A DNA stretch of 64,000 nt from Pseudoduganella violaceinigra DSM 15887 (GTDB lineage Bacteria > Pseudomonadota > Gammaproteobacteria > Burkholderiales > Burkholderiaceae_D). A program made the position numbers and the translations under genes. The notes beneath the pieces were generated by a model. It did no database searches. It was not told the DNA's origin and saw nothing but the letters and a program-made list of their open reading frames with translations. The DNA lies in contig NZ_AUDI01000004.1 in the NCBI RefSeq assembly GCF_000425385.1, forward strand, positions 62,001 through 126,000, in the 5' to 3' direction. Within the stretch, counting starts at the first letter, position 1. Every line of letters starts with the position of its first letter. This document shows positions 48,297-57,245 of the stretch, piece by piece.

Positions 48297-49598
48297 ATGA
48301 GCATCGTGTTCTCCAGCCTGAACCACGCACAGCGCGTGCCGCTCGCTGCCGAAATACATTCGCGGCCTTTCCTGAAATTGGATGCGCCAACCTTGCTGAC
48401 CCATATCGCCATCATGGGCGAGGAGGGCCAGCAGGAATTGCTGGCGGAGCTGTGCGGCCATTTCGGCGTGGCGGCGCCGGCGGCGGGCGGAAAATACTTC
48501 AGCCACGACTTCGGCCGGTTCCGCCTGAAGTGGGAGCTGCACACGGAATTCGCCACGTTCACCTTCGCGGAAACCGTGGCCAGCATGCCGTTGCCGGAGG
48601 AGGCGTTCAGCAGCATGCCGTCGCGCCATCTGCCGGAACAATGGCTGTTGCGGCTGCAGGGCAGGGTGCTGGTGGCGGCGCACGTTCTGCTGGGCCGTCC
48701 AGGCGGCATGCAGCAGGCGTTCGCGGAAAGCCTGCAGCGCTTGTTCCAGGGCGCGCCGCTGGCGGGCAGCCAGGTGATGAACGGCGGTGAAATGTGGACC
48801 GATTTCGCCATCCACGCCGACGGTTTCAGCCGCTTCGTGATTTGCGATGCGGGCATGTACGAACAGCAGTCCGGCCGCCTGGTGCAGCGCGTGCTGGAGA
48901 TCGAAACCTACCGCATGATGGCGCTGCTTGGCTTGCCCGCGGCGCAAGACGCGACGCCGGAACTGAACGCGGTGGAAGCCGAACTGGCGACCCTGGCTGG
49001 CGCCCTGGTGGAAGCCGACGGCAAGATCGACGACGGCACCACCGAGCAGATGCTGCTTGACCGCATTACTCACCTGGCTGCGCGCATCGAAAAGGTGTCG
49101 GCCGATACCAGTTACCGCTTTGCCGCGGCCAAGGCGTACTTCGGCCTGGTCAACGCCCGCATCGACGAATTGCGCGAGCTGCGCATCGAAGGCACGCCGA
49201 CCGTTGAGGAATTCATGGACCGCCGGCTGGCGCCCGCCATGAAAACATGCGAAGCGGTGGCGGCGCGCCAGCAGGCGCTGGCCGGACGCATTGCCAATTG
49301 CAACGACTTGCTGCGCACCCGCGTGGGCATTGTGCAGGAGGCGCAAAACCGCAAGATCCTGCAGTCCATGAATGCCCGCGCGGCGCAGCAACTGCGCCTG
49401 CAGCAGGCGGTGGAAGGTTTGTCGGTGGCGGCAATCTCGTATTACCTGGTCGGACTGATCGGCTACACCGCCAAGGGTGCCAAGGTGGCGGGCGCCGCCG
49501 TCAATCCTGATTTGCTGATGGGCGTAATGGTGCCCGTCGTTGCGCTGGGCGTGTGGATCGGACTGCGCTGCATGCACAAGCGCCTGCATCAAGCATGA
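48297..49598 (+). CDS. DUF3422 membrane protein
   Basis: This 433-residue protein has the DUF3422 layout: an N-terminal domain with AAEIHSRPFLKLDAPTLLTHIA, a central region including ERFSRFVI-like DGFSRFVICDAG, a coiled-coil (about 255-380) and two C-terminal transmembrane helices (about 365-385 and 405-428). Its function is unknown in Proteobacteria. The stop overlaps the next gene start (ATGA), indicating coupling to an exported lipoprotein. Confidence 0.9.
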   Translation: MSIVFSSLNHAQRVPLAAEIHSRPFLKLDAPTLLTHIAIMGEEGQQELLAELCGHFGVAAPAAGGKYFSHDFGRFRLKWELHTEFATFTFAETVASMPLPEEAFSSMPSRHLPEQWLLRLQGRVLVAAHVLLGRPGGMQQAFAESLQRLFQGAPLAGSQVMNGGEMWTDFAIHADGFSRFVICDAGMYEQQSGRLVQRVLEIETYRMMALLGLPAAQDATPELNAVEAELATLAGALVEADGKIDDGTTEQMLLDRITHLAARIEKVSADTSYRFAAAKAYFGLVNARIDELRELRIEGTPTVEEFMDRRLAPAMKTCEAVAARQQALAGRIANCNDLLRTRVGIVQEAQNRKILQSMNARAAQQLRLQQAVEGLSVAAISYYLVGLIGYTAKGAKVAGAAVNPDLLMGVMVPVVALGVWIGLRCMHKRLHQA

Positions 49599-50731
49599 AG
49601 CGCGCATTCCGCTCCATCGCCGCCCTGGCATTGGCCGCCGCCCTGACGGCGTGCGCACCTGCGCGCGTCGCGCAGGGCCCGGCGCTTTCCTCCGTCAGCG
49701 CGCTGCGCTTCATCGGCGAGCAGCGCGTTCCGCATCAGGCCCTGTTTGAAGGGACCATGCTGGGCGGCTTTTCCGGCCTCGATTACGACGCGGCGCATGG
49801 CCGCTGGGTGGTCGAAAGCGACGACCGCTGCACCAAGAATCCGGCCCGATTTTACGAAGCCGAAATGGATTTCGACGCCAGTGCCTTCCGCGCGGTGCGT
49901 TTCGTCGGCATGCATTATTTCCTGAATGCGGACGGCAAGGATTTCGCCGCCAGCGCAACAGGCTGCGAACGCGCCGACGTGGAATCGATCCGCATCGATC
50001 CCCTGGACGGCAGCATGTGGTACTCCAGCGAAGGCGACCGGCGCTTTGGCCTGGATCCCTTCATCCGCCACGCCACGCGCGAGGGCGGCTTGGTGACCGA
50101 ACTGCCGCTGCCGGAAAGCTTCAAGGTGCACAAGGACGAGGAGCGCGGTTCGCGCTACAATGCCACCTTCGAGGGGCTGACTTTTGCGCCGGGTGGCCGC
50201 AGCCTGTGGGCTTCCATCGAATGGCCGCTGTATGAGGACGGCCCGATCCCGACCCCGCAGCATGGCGCCATGGTGCGCATGACGCAGTTCCAGCGCGACG
50301 GTGCGGTGCTGCGCCAGTTTGCCTATCCGCTGGACGCGATTCCGGCTGAACCGGGGCCGGGCAAGGAAGCGGAGAACGGCGTTTCGGAAATCCTGGCGCT
50401 GCCGGACGGCGAACTGCTGGTGCTGGAGCGCGCGACGGTACAAGGCGCGGACGGCGTCCATACCAATTACGTACGGCTGTATGCCACCGACGCGCGCGGC
50501 GCCACCGATATCAAGACGCTGCCGGGCCTGGCCGGTGCGAACTTCATACCGGCCCGCAAGCGCCTGGTGCTGGACTTCGGCACTCTTGGCTTGCCGCGCA
50601 TCGACAACTTGGAGGCGATGGCTTTCGGTCCGCGCCTGCCCAATGGGCACGCCACCATTGTGTTCGCCAGCGATGATAATTTCGGTAAGGCCCAGGTCAC
50701 CCAATTCCTGCTGTTCGAAGTGTTGCCCTGA
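49595..50731 (+). CDS. Esterase-like-activity-of-phytase lipoprotein
   Basis: This 378-residue protein has a lipoprotein signal (AALTACAPA with the lipobox Cys) and a beta-propeller body of the phytase esterase-like family: LGGFSGLDYDAAHGRWVVESDD near the start, YNATFEGLTFAPGGRSLWASIE in the middle, and RIDNLEAMAFGPRLPNGHATIVFASDDNF at the end. The repeated G-L/M-x-x-D motifs typify the family. It is translationally coupled to DUF3422. Substrate unknown. Confidence 0.88.
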   Translation: MKRAFRSIAALALAAALTACAPARVAQGPALSSVSALRFIGEQRVPHQALFEGTMLGGFSGLDYDAAHGRWVVESDDRCTKNPARFYEAEMDFDASAFRAVRFVGMHYFLNADGKDFAASATGCERADVESIRIDPLDGSMWYSSEGDRRFGLDPFIRHATREGGLVTELPLPESFKVHKDEERGSRYNATFEGLTFAPGGRSLWASIEWPLYEDGPIPTPQHGAMVRMTQFQRDGAVLRQFAYPLDAIPAEPGPGKEAENGVSEILALPDGELLVLERATVQGADGVHTNYVRLYATDARGATDIKTLPGLAGANFIPARKRLVLDFGTLGLPRIDNLEAMAFGPRLPNGHATIVFASDDNFGKAQVTQFLLFEVLP

Positions 50732-50830
50732 CGATTATTCCATTTGGTGGAATGGTGAATTGCCGGCGGCGGCTATTCCCATCGCAGCCGGCATGGATCA
50801 CACTTTCAGCATTACTTGAAGGGAGATCCC

Positions 50831-51442
50831 ATGAAACTGTACTACCACCCGATTTCTGGCCACGCCCACCGCGCCCACCTGTTCCTGTCCTTGCTGGGGC
50901 TCGATTTCGAGCTGGTCGAAGTCGACTTGCTCAAGGCCGAGCAGAAGACCGAGGCTTTCCTCAAACTGAATCCGTTCGGCCAGGTTCCTGTGCTGGAAGA
51001 CGAGGGCACCGTGATCGCCGATTCCAACGCGATCCTGGTGTACCTGGCCGCTCGCTACGGCGATGCGCGCTGGCTGCCGCAAGACCCGGTGGGCGCCGCC
51101 GCCGTGCAGCGCTGGCTGTCGGTCGCCGCCGGTGAAATCGCCAGCGGCCCCGCCACGGCGCGCATCATCAACCTGTTCAAGAAACCGCTGGACCCGGCCG
51201 ATGCCATCGCCCGCGCACACCGCATCCTGGGCCTGGTCGACAGCAGCCTGGCTGGCAAGGATTGGATCGCCGCCGCCTGGCCGACGATCGCTGACGTGGC
51301 GCTCTACAGCTACATCGCCCGCGCTCCCGAAGGCAATGTCGATCTTGCGCCATATGCCAACGTCACATCGTGGCTGGCCCGCGTCGAAGCGCTGCCGCGC
51401 TTCCTGCCCTTCATCAAATCACCGGTCGGGCTGGCAGCATGA
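50831..51442 (+). CDS. Glutathione S-transferase family protein
   Basis: This 203-residue protein has an N-terminal thioredoxin-like domain ([47 protein letters not shown], containing the cis-Pro and the Glu/Asp-Ser glutathione contacts) and an all-helical C-terminal domain ([19 protein letters not shown]). The catalytic residue is likely Ser or His near HPISGHA. The ATGA overlap couples it with the flavin-binding protein downstream, hinting at a shared redox or detoxification role. Confidence 0.92.
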   Translation: MKLYYHPISGHAHRAHLFLSLLGLDFELVEVDLLKAEQKTEAFLKLNPFGQVPVLEDEGTVIADSNAILVYLAARYGDARWLPQDPVGAAAVQRWLSVAAGEIASGPATARIINLFKKPLDPADAIARAHRILGLVDSSLAGKDWIAAAWPTIADVALYSYIARAPEGNVDLAPYANVTSWLARVEALPRFLPFIKSPVGLAA

Positions 51443-52317
51443 ACACGCCCTGGCACGCCGGCGAAATCGCGATCCAGTCCACCCTTGGCGCGGTTGAACG
51501 CATGGACGAAATCGGCCGCAAGGTGATCCGCGACTATATGCCGGACCAGCACCGCGACTTTTTCGCCCAGCTGCCGTTCGCCGTGTTCGGCAGCGTCGAT
51601 GCCGAAGGACGGCCGTGGGCCACGCTGCGTGCCGGGGAAGAAGGATTCATGCATTCGCCGGACCCGCACAGCCTGCAGCTCGCGCTGCCGGCCGATGCGG
51701 ACGATCCGGCGCAGGACGGCCTGCGCGACGGCGCGGCGGTGGGCATGCTCGGTATCGAGCTGCACACGCGGCGCCGCAACCGTTTGAACGGACGCCTGCG
51801 GTCCCTGGAGGACGGGCGCTTTGAGCTGGCGGTGGCCGAGTCATTCGGCAACTGCCCGAAATACATCCACGTGCGCGATTACCGTTTCGAGCGGCTGCCG
51901 GGGGAGGAGTCCGGCTTGCCGCCGCGCCGTCTGCCGCAACTCGATGCGCTCGCACGCGACCTGATCGGGCGCAGCGGGACTTTCTTCGTTGCGACCTATT
52001 CCGGCGAAGGCGCAGGCATGCGGGTGGATGTCTCGCACCGCGGCGGCCCGTCCGGCTTCGTCCGGATCAACCGCGGCGGCGCCCTGGTGGTGCCGGATTT
52101 TGAAGGTAATCGCTTCTTTTCTACTCTCGGCAACATACTGCTGAACGGCAAGGCCGGACTGGTGTTTCCCGACTTCGACAGTGGCGGTTTGCTACAGATG
52201 AGCGGCAGCGCGAAAGTCATTCTGGAGGGGACCGAACGACACTGGGAATTCCAGCCGCAGGAGATTGTATGCCGGGAAGATGCGTTGCCAATCAGATGGG
52301 CGCTGCAAGCGAAATAG
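51439..52317 (+). CDS. Pyridoxamine-phosphate-oxidase-fold flavin-binding protein
   Basis: This 292-residue protein has a split-barrel PNPOx-like fold: [31 protein letters not shown], a central helical part, and [26 protein letters not shown] followed by [19 protein letters not shown] and [17 protein letters not shown]. The paired barrels resemble FMN-binding proteins fused to ferredoxin reductases, but no reductase part is present here. It is coupled to the GST gene and the following signalling gene starts 20 bases later. Confidence 0.88.
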   Translation: MNTPWHAGEIAIQSTLGAVERMDEIGRKVIRDYMPDQHRDFFAQLPFAVFGSVDAEGRPWATLRAGEEGFMHSPDPHSLQLALPADADDPAQDGLRDGAAVGMLGIELHTRRRNRLNGRLRSLEDGRFELAVAESFGNCPKYIHVRDYRFERLPGEESGLPPRRLPQLDALARDLIGRSGTFFVATYSGEGAGMRVDVSHRGGPSGFVRINRGGALVVPDFEGNRFFSTLGNILLNGKAGLVFPDFDSGGLLQMSGSAKVILEGTERHWEFQPQEIVCREDALPIRWALQAK

Positions 52318-52336
52318 TTCTGCTACCATCGGTGGC

Positions 52337-55300
52337 ATGGACAGGGCTTCTCCCGCTTCGCCGGGCAGGACCAGGCTGGACGCATTCACCGCCGTGTATG
52401 AACACAGCCCCTACCTGGCTTTCATGATGGATGCCGACGGCACGCTGCTGGCTGCAAATGCGCTTGCGCGCGGCTTGGCGGACGAGCTCGGCTCCGGGGA
52501 GACGGCATTCCGCCTGTTCCGCAGCTGGGCTGCCGCCGAATTGCGCGACGACGCTATTCCCGAAGCCAAACGGCGCGGTTCCTGGCGCGGCGAACTGGCC
52601 TTGCGCGCCGCCAGCGAGCAAGGGGGCGACGGGGAAGGCGCCCCGGTGTCGCTGGTGCTGGAATACTATCCGCCGCATGAAGGCCAGCCCGAGTGCTTCC
52701 GTGGCATTGCGACGCCGGTGCCGGAAATCGATTCCTACGGTTCGCGGCTGCGCTTCAAGCGCCTGTTCGACCGCCACCCGCATCCGATGTGGGTGTATGA
52801 CCTGGAAACGCTGCGCTTCCTGGTGGTCAACCGGGCCGCCATGGCGGTGTATGGCTACAGCGAAGAAGAGTTCCTCGACATGACAATCGAGGATATCCGC
52901 CCACAGCACGAATTGGAGCGTTTGCGCGAAGACCTGCAGCGGTCGGTGCAATCGGCGGAGCAGCAATCGGGCGCCTGGACCCACTGCTGCAAGGATGGCC
53001 GCTGCATTCAGGTCGAAATTTCGTCCCACCCGCTGCTGATGGCCGGTCACAAAGCCCGCTTCGTCTTCGCCCACGATGTGACGGAGCGGCTGCGCATTGA
53101 ACGGGCCTTGCACGCGTCGCAGGAGATGACGCAACTGGTGGTCGACCATATTCCGCACCAGATCTTCTGGAAAGACCTGGATTTGCGCTATCGGGGCTGC
53201 AACGACGTTTTCCTACAGGCGGCCGGCCTGTCGTCGCAGGAAGAAGTGGTGGGGAAAAGCGATTTCGACTTCCCCTGGTCGCACAATGCGGAGCGCATCC
53301 GCGCCGACGACGCCAGTATCATTCGCAGCGGGGTACCGCAACTGAACCGGGAAGACCACCTGCTGTTCGCCGACGGCAGCGTGCACTGGTTCCTGATCAA
53401 CAAACTGCCGCTGCACGATCCCGGCGGCCGTACCATCGGCCTGCTCGGTACGATCGAAGACGTGTCCGAGCGCAAACAGGTTGAATTGATGCTGCAGCTG
53501 CATAACCGCGCGCTGGAGTCGAGCGTCAACGCCATCGCCATCACTGCCATCCATGAGGGCAGCGACGTGATCGAATATGCGAATCCGGCACTGGCCGAAC
53601 TGACTGGCCATGCGGCCGCCAGCCTGGCCGGGCGCAGCCTGGAACAGTTGCTGGCAAGTGGAGAAGATGCTGCCGCCCGCACGGCGCTGCACGAAGCCAT
53701 GCATGCTCAAAATGACGTGCAGCTCATATTGCGCGGGCACCGCAGGGATGGGCGGCCTTACTGGGCGCAATTGCAGGTAGCAGCAGTCGGCGGCAGCGAA
53801 GCGCGGCATACCCACCGGGTCTGCGTGCTGACCGACATGACGTCCACCATGGACTACCAGGCCCAGCTCGAACACCAGGCCAACCACGACGCGCTGACCG
53901 GACTGCCCAACCGCAACCTGTGTGGCGACCGCCTGGCGCAGGCGATCAGCTATGCGCAGCGTTACGGACATACTGTATGGGTGGCCTTCCTCGACCTGGA
54001 CAACTTCAAGCTGGTGAACGACAACCTGGGCCACGGCGCCGGCGACGAATTGCTGCGCACCGTGGCGTCGCGCCTGCGCGCGTGCGTGCGCGACACGGAC
54101 ACCGTGGCGCGTATGGGCGGCGACGAATTCGTGCTGGTACTGCTGGACGGCCACGGTGCGACGCCTTCGCAAGCCCTGTTGCGCAAGATCCTGGACAACG
54201 TTTCAGCGCCGGTAATGTTGGGCGGGAAGGAACAGCTGGTCAATTGCAGCATCGGCGTCAGCCTGTATCCCGCCGACGCCACCGATCCGCAGATGCTGAT
54301 GCGCTATGCCGATATCGCCATGTACCGCGCCAAGGAAAGCGGACGTAACCAGGTACAGTTCTACGAACCAGCCATGCATGCCCGCATCGTGGAGCGTGCC
54401 GCGATCGAGAACGAATTGCGCGGAGCCCTGTCGCGCGGCGAGATGTTCCTGGTCTACCAGCCGAAAATGAAGGTGGCATCCGGCGAGATATCCGGCGTCG
54501 AAGCCTTGCTGCGCTGGCGCCATCCGACCATGGGCTTGATCCCGCCCGGCCGTTTCATCGGCGTGGCGGAGGAGACGGGCCAGATCGTCGCGCTGGGGCG
54601 CTGGGTGATCCAGACCGCCTGTGCGCAGAACAAGGCCTGGCAGGATGCCGGCCTGCCGCCGCTACGGGTAGCGGTCAACGTGTCGGCGCGCCAGTTCCGC
54701 GACAAGGGCTTGGCCGACGACGTGGTGGAAGCATTACGCAGCAGCGGCCTGGAAGCCCAGTACCTGGAGCTGGAGCTGACCGAGAGCATGATGATGGAGA
54801 ACGCCGACGAGGCGGTGGCCACCGTGCAGCGCTTGAAGAAGATCGGCGTCGGCCTGTCGATCGACGATTTCGGCACAGGCTATTCCAGCCTGGCCTACCT
54901 CAAGCTGTTCCCCATCGACTACCTGAAGATCGACCAGTCCTTCGTGCGCGACATGCTGGGCGACCCGACGGTGGCCGCCATTGTGCGTTCCGTGATTTCG
55001 CTGGGGCACAGCCTGGACTTCCGCGTCATTGCCGAGGGCGTGGAAACGGAAGGGCAATTGGCTTACCTGCGGCGCTACAATTGCGATGAAGCCCAGGGCT
55101 ACCATCTGAGCCACCCGATCATGCCGGAGGAATTCGTCGTCTTGCTGAAGCAGGAGCAGTCGCGCCAACCGGCCTTGCGGCCAGCGGAAAGCAAACAGGG
55201 GACCTTGCTGTTGTTGGATGATGAACCGAATGTCCTGTCGTCACTGGTGCGGCTATTGCGCCGCGACGGCTATGAGATCCTCCAGGCGCACAATGCGCAG

Positions 55301-55600
55301 GAAGCGTTTTCCATGTTGGCCACGCATGAGGTGCAAGTGGTCGTCAGCGATCAGCGCATGCCCGATATGAACGGTACCGAGTTCCTGAGCCGGGTGCGCA
55401 AGCTGTATCCATCGACGGTACGGATCATCCTGTCAGGCTACGCGGAGCTGGAATCGGTGCTGGGCGCCATCAACCGCGGTGAAATCTACCGCTTCTACAC
55501 CAAGCCCTGGGACGATCAGGCGCTGCGCGAAAATATCCGTGAGGCGTTCCGCTATCACGGCACGATGCGTGGCGGTGACGAGGCCACGACTGGCACCTAG
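52337..55600 (+). CDS. PAS-GGDEF-EAL-REC bifunctional c-di-GMP protein
   Basis: This 1087-residue cytoplasmic protein contains about four PAS domains (near 15-120, 138-250, 258-385, 390-510), a GGDEF domain (about 515-675), an EAL domain (about 700-935) and a C-terminal receiver (about 955-1070). The GGDEF site (near 593) is intact with an RDTD inhibitory site. The EAL active-site residues are complete (EALLRWRHP, NVSARQF, ELTESMMMENADE, IDDFGTGYSSL, KIDQSFVRD, EGVETEGQL). The receiver keeps DDE, the phospho-Asp in SDQRMPDMNG and Lys in YTKPWDD. Receivers usually lie at the N-terminus; this type is normally joined to HD-GYP outputs. Confidence 0.93.
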   Translation: MDRASPASPGRTRLDAFTAVYEHSPYLAFMMDADGTLLAANALARGLADELGSGETAFRLFRSWAAAELRDDAIPEAKRRGSWRGELALRAASEQGGDGEGAPVSLVLEYYPPHEGQPECFRGIATPVPEIDSYGSRLRFKRLFDRHPHPMWVYDLETLRFLVVNRAAMAVYGYSEEEFLDMTIEDIRPQHELERLREDLQRSVQSAEQQSGAWTHCCKDGRCIQVEISSHPLLMAGHKARFVFAHDVTERLRIERALHASQEMTQLVVDHIPHQIFWKDLDLRYRGCNDVFLQAAGLSSQEEVVGKSDFDFPWSHNAERIRADDASIIRSGVPQLNREDHLLFADGSVHWFLINKLPLHDPGGRTIGLLGTIEDVSERKQVELMLQLHNRALESSVNAIAITAIHEGSDVIEYANPALAELTGHAAASLAGRSLEQLLASGEDAAARTALHEAMHAQNDVQLILRGHRRDGRPYWAQLQVAAVGGSEARHTHRVCVLTDMTSTMDYQAQLEHQANHDALTGLPNRNLCGDRLAQAISYAQRYGHTVWVAFLDLDNFKLVNDNLGHGAGDELLRTVASRLRACVRDTDTVARMGGDEFVLVLLDGHGATPSQALLRKILDNVSAPVMLGGKEQLVNCSIGVSLYPADATDPQMLMRYADIAMYRAKESGRNQVQFYEPAMHARIVERAAIENELRGALSRGEMFLVYQPKMKVASGEISGVEALLRWRHPTMGLIPPGRFIGVAEETGQIVALGRWVIQTACAQNKAWQDAGLPPLRVAVNVSARQFRDKGLADDVVEALRSSGLEAQYLELELTESMMMENADEAVATVQRLKKIGVGLSIDDFGTGYSSLAYLKLFPIDYLKIDQSFVRDMLGDPTVAAIVRSVISLGHSLDFRVIAEGVETEGQLAYLRRYNCDEAQGYHLSHPIMPEEFVVLLKQEQSRQPALRPAESKQGTLLLLDDEPNVLSSLVRLLRRDGYEILQAHNAQEAFSMLATHEVQVVVSDQRMPDMNGTEFLSRVRKLYPSTVRIILSGYAELESVLGAINRGEIYRFYTKPWDDQALRENIREAFRYHGTMRGGDEATTGT

Positions 55601-55747
55601 GCGCCAAGCCCGATGATGGCTTGCAGCTCGGCGACGCATGGCCGGCGAAATGGCGAAATTTTCTTGGATCTTCATTGGCGCTACTGCCGATCGACGTTTC
55701 GGCGGAGCTGCCGTCGGATTTGCCGCTTGAAGCGTCGATGTGAGTTG

Positions 55748-55769
55748 TGCCATAATTTATATTATGGCA
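55748..55769. repeat. Perfect inverted repeat at the small-ORF start
   Basis: TGCCATAAT (55748-55756) and ATTATGGCA (55761-55769) pair perfectly around TTAT. The right arm contains the start codon of the 38-codon ORF, so a folded transcript would hide it. It may be an operator or a translational switch; no T-tract follows, so it is not a terminator. Confidence 0.5.
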
Positions 55770-55880
55770 ATAAAAAATGCAATAGATCAACCTACCACTT
55801 CCTTTGGCTGGGGATCGCCCGAAATTGATTTTTCGGCGGGTTCAAGTTTTTACCTTAACCCTAACAATGAAAAGAACTGA
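55764..55880 (+). CDS. 38-residue small protein coupled to the downstream membrane protein
   Basis: An ATG at 55764 opens a 38-codon frame (begins MAIKNAIDQPTTSFGWG, ends YLNPNNEKN) that stops at TGA 55878-55880. The next gene's ATG shares the A (TGATG), the usual signature of translational coupling. The peptide is polar, Asn/Ser-rich and has no signal or membrane helix. It is lower in GC than the surrounding chromosome. No homologue is recognised. Confidence 0.5.
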   Translation: MAIKNAIDQPTTSFGWGSPEIDFSAGSSFYLNPNNEKN

Positions 55881-56320
55881 TGGCGAATAGAAGAACGCGC
55901 ATGCCGATAAACTTTAAGCAAGTGATTTCAGGTGTGGTGACCATTGCATTCGTCATTATTTGGGTCGGCGTGACACCGTTTTCTGAGCTTGCGCCAAAAT
56001 GGACGTGGTTTACTCCTGAAGCAAAGAAGTTCGTTGATGGCGAATTGCTGACGTTTTGTGAAAAGATCAAATTGGAGGGTGGTTGTTCGGATCCAAAAAC
56101 CATGGGGAAGCAGTACTGGATTGCCAGCAGTCCAATTGATCTGCCGGGGGAGCGCGTCGACGAAATACTGGTGAATCTGGGTTGGACGGAAAGCGCCAAA
56201 TCCGCTCCAACTAACAGGGCGTACTGCAAAGGGGAGTACACATCAAAGGTTGATCAGCCGTCGGGGCGCGCGATTTCTATAGCGTTTCTCGGCGGCAGCT
56301 ATAGCTGTGCCACCCGGTAG
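55880..56320 (+). CDS. Single-span membrane protein of the accessory island
   Basis: This 146-residue protein has a basic N-terminus (MANRRTRMPINFKQ), one transmembrane helix (about 14-34, VISGVVTIAFVIIWVGVTPF) and an outside domain with four Cys (TFCEKI, GGCSDP, AYCKGE, YSCATR), likely two disulfides. Composition is close to 48 percent GC, well below the neighbours, suggesting transfer. It could be an immunity-like or envelope protein, but this is inference. The start is coupled to the small ORF. Confidence 0.62.
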   Translation: MANRRTRMPINFKQVISGVVTIAFVIIWVGVTPFSELAPKWTWFTPEAKKFVDGELLTFCEKIKLEGGCSDPKTMGKQYWIASSPIDLPGERVDEILVNLGWTESAKSAPTNRAYCKGEYTSKVDQPSGRAISIAFLGGSYSCATR

Positions 56321-56760
56321 AGGGATCGCGGTTCGGCAAATGGAACGACGGAGAGAAACCACAGCAATCATTGGGCCGATTACAAACGTAAGGTGCCATC
56401 GTCAGGAGGCGACGGCCGATCAAGCAACGCTACCAGTTACGACGACTGGGCGCTTGGCAAAGGCTACATGACGCAGCAGCAGTGTAACGAGCGAAACGCC
56501 GCACGTGCTGCCGGGGTTGGGATTGGTGGAGCAGCGCTGTTCGGTGGTTAGGCTACCATCCAGGCGGAAGCCGCGGTGTCGTATGCGTCCAGCGCCACCA
56601 CATATGAAAGGCCGTCTCGCTTCGCCATACTCCGATTTTCACTTCGAAGAGCAGGATGGAAACGGAGAGCGCGAGCAATTGTGGCAAGAGCGCATCGATC
56701 AATGGCGTAGCAGTGACCTTTCGCAATGCGCATCCAGGGCTTTGATAACTGTAAAAAAGG
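56321..56760 (+). pseudogene. Decayed gene fragments in shifted frames
   Basis: Directly after the stop of the previous gene the same frame stays open for 76 codons (including NHSNHWADYKRKV and SYDDWALGKGYMTQQQCNER, ending in AAGVGIGGAALFGG). A second frame continues with ATIQAEAAVSYASSATTYER, and a third with DFHFEEQDGNGEREQLWQER. None has a good start. The pieces look like one protein broken by frameshifts. The Gly/Ala-rich hydrophobic segment suggests it once had a membrane part. No family is recognised. Confidence 0.35.
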
Positions 56761-56822
56761 TGGATTCAGTGGTTGCTAGTTTATTGACTCCACGAGAACG
56801 AATTCATCGCAAGGAGAACTTG

Positions 56823-57245
56823 ATGAAGGTCTGTTTTGCATTGGTTTTCCTTGTGTTTGGCACGATGCTTGCGCTAGATGGACAGGCGCAGCAGATGCCA
56901 TTTGATTGGTCGATCTCTGAAGCCGACTCGAAGTACGATGAAGGAACGGGCGAGAGTGATGCGAAGGCATATCTGAGGTTGGGTGATATGGTTATTCTTG
57001 CACCGGGAAATCCACCTATTCAGTGGCGAGCCGATATTCGTGACAAGGAGTATCGACGTTTTGGCGTTGAGTGGCGGATCACTGGCGATGTGAGTATGCC
57101 GGAGTTTGAGGCGTATCGTAAAGGCTTCAACCGAATTATGGAGATAGCTGTTAAGAAGCGATTTGGAGCAGACTTCTTCGAGAAGAGTGAACGCCGAATT
57201 GATGATGCTATTCAAAAGGCGGCTCCAAAGGCGAGGAAACATTGA
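56823..57245 (+). CDS. Exported protein of unknown function (accessory island)
   Basis: This 140-residue protein has a signal peptide (MKVCFALVFLVFGTMLALDG, cut near GQAQQ) and a mature alpha/beta domain (AYLRLGDMVILAPGNPPIQW; EYRRFGVEWRITGDVSMPEF). It ends with a helical basic tail (FFEKSERRIDDAIQKAAPK). A good AAGGAG lies 9 bases before the ATG. GC content is low compared with the chromosome. Family not recognised. Confidence 0.65.
   Translation: MKVCFALVFLVFGTMLALDGQAQQMPFDWSISEADSKYDEGTGESDAKAYLRLGDMVILAPGNPPIQWRADIRDKEYRRFGVEWRITGDVSMPEFEAYRKGFNRIMEIAVKKRFGADFFEKSERRIDDAIQKAAPKARKH

Noticed and set aside
48282-49658. 458-codon minus-strand frame opposite DUF3422
   Set aside because: Antisense to an intact family member and without motifs.
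55748-55769. Palindrome considered as a terminator for the PAS-GGDEF-EAL-REC gene
   Set aside because: No T-run follows on the plus strand and the right arm contains a start codon, so a regulatory role is more likely.
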